A DNA stretch of 6,091 nt from JBLMZW01 sp050259035 (GTDB lineage Bacteria; Bacillota; Syntrophomonadia; Syntrophomonadales; DTU052). Of the stretch, positions 5,101-6,091 are shown one piece after another. Within the stretch, counting starts at the first letter, position 1. Each line of letters opens with the position of its first letter. The notes under the pieces are model-generated. The model was not told the DNA's origin. It did no database searches and was given only the letters and a program-made list of their open reading frames with translations. A program made the translations under genes and the position numbers. The stretch covers positions 1-6,091 of the forward strand of contig JBLMZW010000005.1 of the NCBI GenBank assembly GCA_050259035.1, read 5' to 3'.

Positions 5101-6091
5101 CTAAGTATGCAGGCTTTTACGGATTATGTTAGCTATAATGCCTATCAGCAGGAGCGAAATAATTATCATGAGCCCGTTAAAGACGGCTTTAACAGGGACA
5201 AGAGGATTTCTAACAACAGCTTTTTTATGAGACAGCGATTGCGCAGGCCCCAGCGTGCCCTCATTTAAGTCGGACTTTTCGATCTTCTGTTTAAAATATT
5301 CGATATCATAGATCGGGGCTTCGGATGCAGAGTTTCCGCAAAACAGGCGGTAATTCCGACCTAGCTGGTACTCCATAATTAGTCGGTCTATATCATAAAC
5401 AGCAGTAATTCCGGTGATATTAAGGGGGTTATTATCCTGGTTTTGTATTCTTAATTTCAAAACAGGGGAGGATATCACATTTTCCATAATGATGCTGGTG
5501 TTATCTATTCTGTCGTTCTTTAAGGTCAGTTGATAGAAGGTTCCCTGGGCAATCGGATATCCTGGCTGATTGTCTTCACGCCACAATTCATAATTCCGCC
5601 TGAAATTTCCCGCAACCGTCAGTTTTAATGATTCAATTCGCAGATGGTTGGGGTTATTAATACGAATGATTGAATCTTTCCCTTGAGTCTGGTTTTTATA
5701 AGTAAGGCTGGTGCTTCTCTTATAGCGCAGGTAGACTTCACTGACACTGCTTTGGTACTCAGGAATAAGAGATTGTATCTTCAGGTTATCAAGATTGTTC
5801 TGTATAACCACCCGGTAATATGAGTATTTCAATCCCTGACCGAAGTTGACCCTGTTGTTGGTTATGCCATCCACACTGTAAATCTTATGTTCCCCCAGCC
5901 CTTCCCAAAACAGACCATCGTAACTGCCGTAGATTAAACACCGTACCAAATAGGGTTTACTTAAGATATTGATGGTTAAACTGTTGATCAGAGCATCTTC
6001 ACTGGGTGAGGTTTTAATCTGATAATCAAACACCGTCTGGTGATTTTTTTGATACGTATCGGTTTGAACTGCTTCATATTGTCGGTTAGGC
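5101..6091 (-). CDS. DUF3999-like membrane-anchored protein, 5' end outside window
   Basis: The frame is open from the TAG stop at 5101-5103 to the window edge, so the GTG at 6033 is probably internal and the gene is partial (329 residues visible, numbered here from the edge). The visible part looks extracytoplasmic: beta-rich, with a discoidin-like YGSYDGLFWEGL segment (54-65), a YYRVVIQN strand (91-98), an LRIQNQDNNPL stretch, and YRLFCGN followed by APIYDIEYF (about 247-266). The last two resemble DUF3999 family proteins as I remember them; function is unknown. After a charged linker one membrane helix (about 301-322) ends in a short basic tail, so the body should lie outside the membrane with the C-terminus inside. 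The N-terminal signal peptide, if any, is not visible. DUF3999 genes often sit beside DUF2339 membrane-protein genes, so one might lie to the right. No link to the acyl-CoA genes is apparent. Confidence 0.65.
   Translation of the reverse strand, partial: PNRQYEAVQTDTYQKNHQTVFDYQIKTSPSEDALINSLTINILSKPYLVRCLIYGSYDGLFWEGLGEHKIYSVDGITNNRVNFGQGLKYSYYRVVIQNNLDNLKIQSLIPEYQSSVSEVYLRYKRSTSLTYKNQTQGKDSIIRINNPNHLRIESLKLTVAGNFRRNYELWREDNQPGYPIAQGTFYQLTLKNDRIDNTSIIMENVISSPVLKLRIQNQDNNPLNITGITAVYDIDRLIMEYQLGRNYRLFCGNSASEAPIYDIEYFKQKIEKSDLNEGTLGPAQSLSHKKAVVRNPLVPVKAVFNGLMIIISLLLIGIIANIIRKSLHT

Noticed and set aside
5084..5131. 15-codon plus-strand ORF beginning after AAAGGGAAAAAAGTT
   Set aside because: It is too short and overlaps the end of the DUF3999-like gene on the other strand.

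Overview
This is a window of about 6.1 kb of moderately AT-rich bacterial DNA. Strong AGGAGG-type ribosome sites, a PAS/AAA+ sigma-54 activator and the style of the thiolase suggest an anaerobic Firmicute of the Clostridia, of the Peptococcaceae or Syntrophomonadaceae kind. That placement is inferred from sequence style only.

Layout. A short Rho-independent terminator at the left edge (11-34) closes a gene outside the window. It is followed by a 235-bp control region and one plus-strand gene for a double-hotdog MaoC-like enoyl-CoA hydratase/dehydratase (272-1222). This gene converges on a minus-strand acetyl-CoA acetyltransferase (thiolase, 1441-2643), and a strong hairpin lies between the two stops. 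Upstream of the thiolase is a 508-bp gap with a textbook sigma-54 (-24/-12) promoter pointing at the thiolase, plus two inverted repeats at typical enhancer distance. Next, on the same strand, comes a complete sigma-54 activator with two tandem PAS domains, a GAFTGA-type AAA+ domain and a Fis-type helix-turn-helix (3152-4894, TTG start). The right edge holds the 3' part of a minus-strand gene for a DUF3999-like, C-terminally membrane-anchored protein (5101 to beyond 6091). Its reading frame is open through the window edge.

How the parts fit. The most coherent unit is local. The PAS-PAS activator very probably senses an intracellular signal, binds upstream of 2789 and opens the sigma-54 promoter at 2773-2789 to make the thiolase. 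A thiolase and a MaoC-type hydratase catalyse two steps of the same chemistry: C-C bond formation or cleavage, and hydration/dehydration of acyl-CoA in beta-oxidation, butyrate or hydroxyacyl-CoA metabolism. The hydratase gene has its own, sigma-70-like promoter candidate and no sigma-54 site, so shared function is plausible but shared control is not shown. The DUF3999-like gene appears unrelated.

No RNA gene, mobile element, CRISPR array or origin was seen. The system is a neat but recognisable regulator/target pair. The points most worth checking are the promoter-activator pairing, the duplicated PAS sensor, the unusual active-site surroundings of the hydratase, and a 47-codon ORF that overlaps the sigma-54 promoter.
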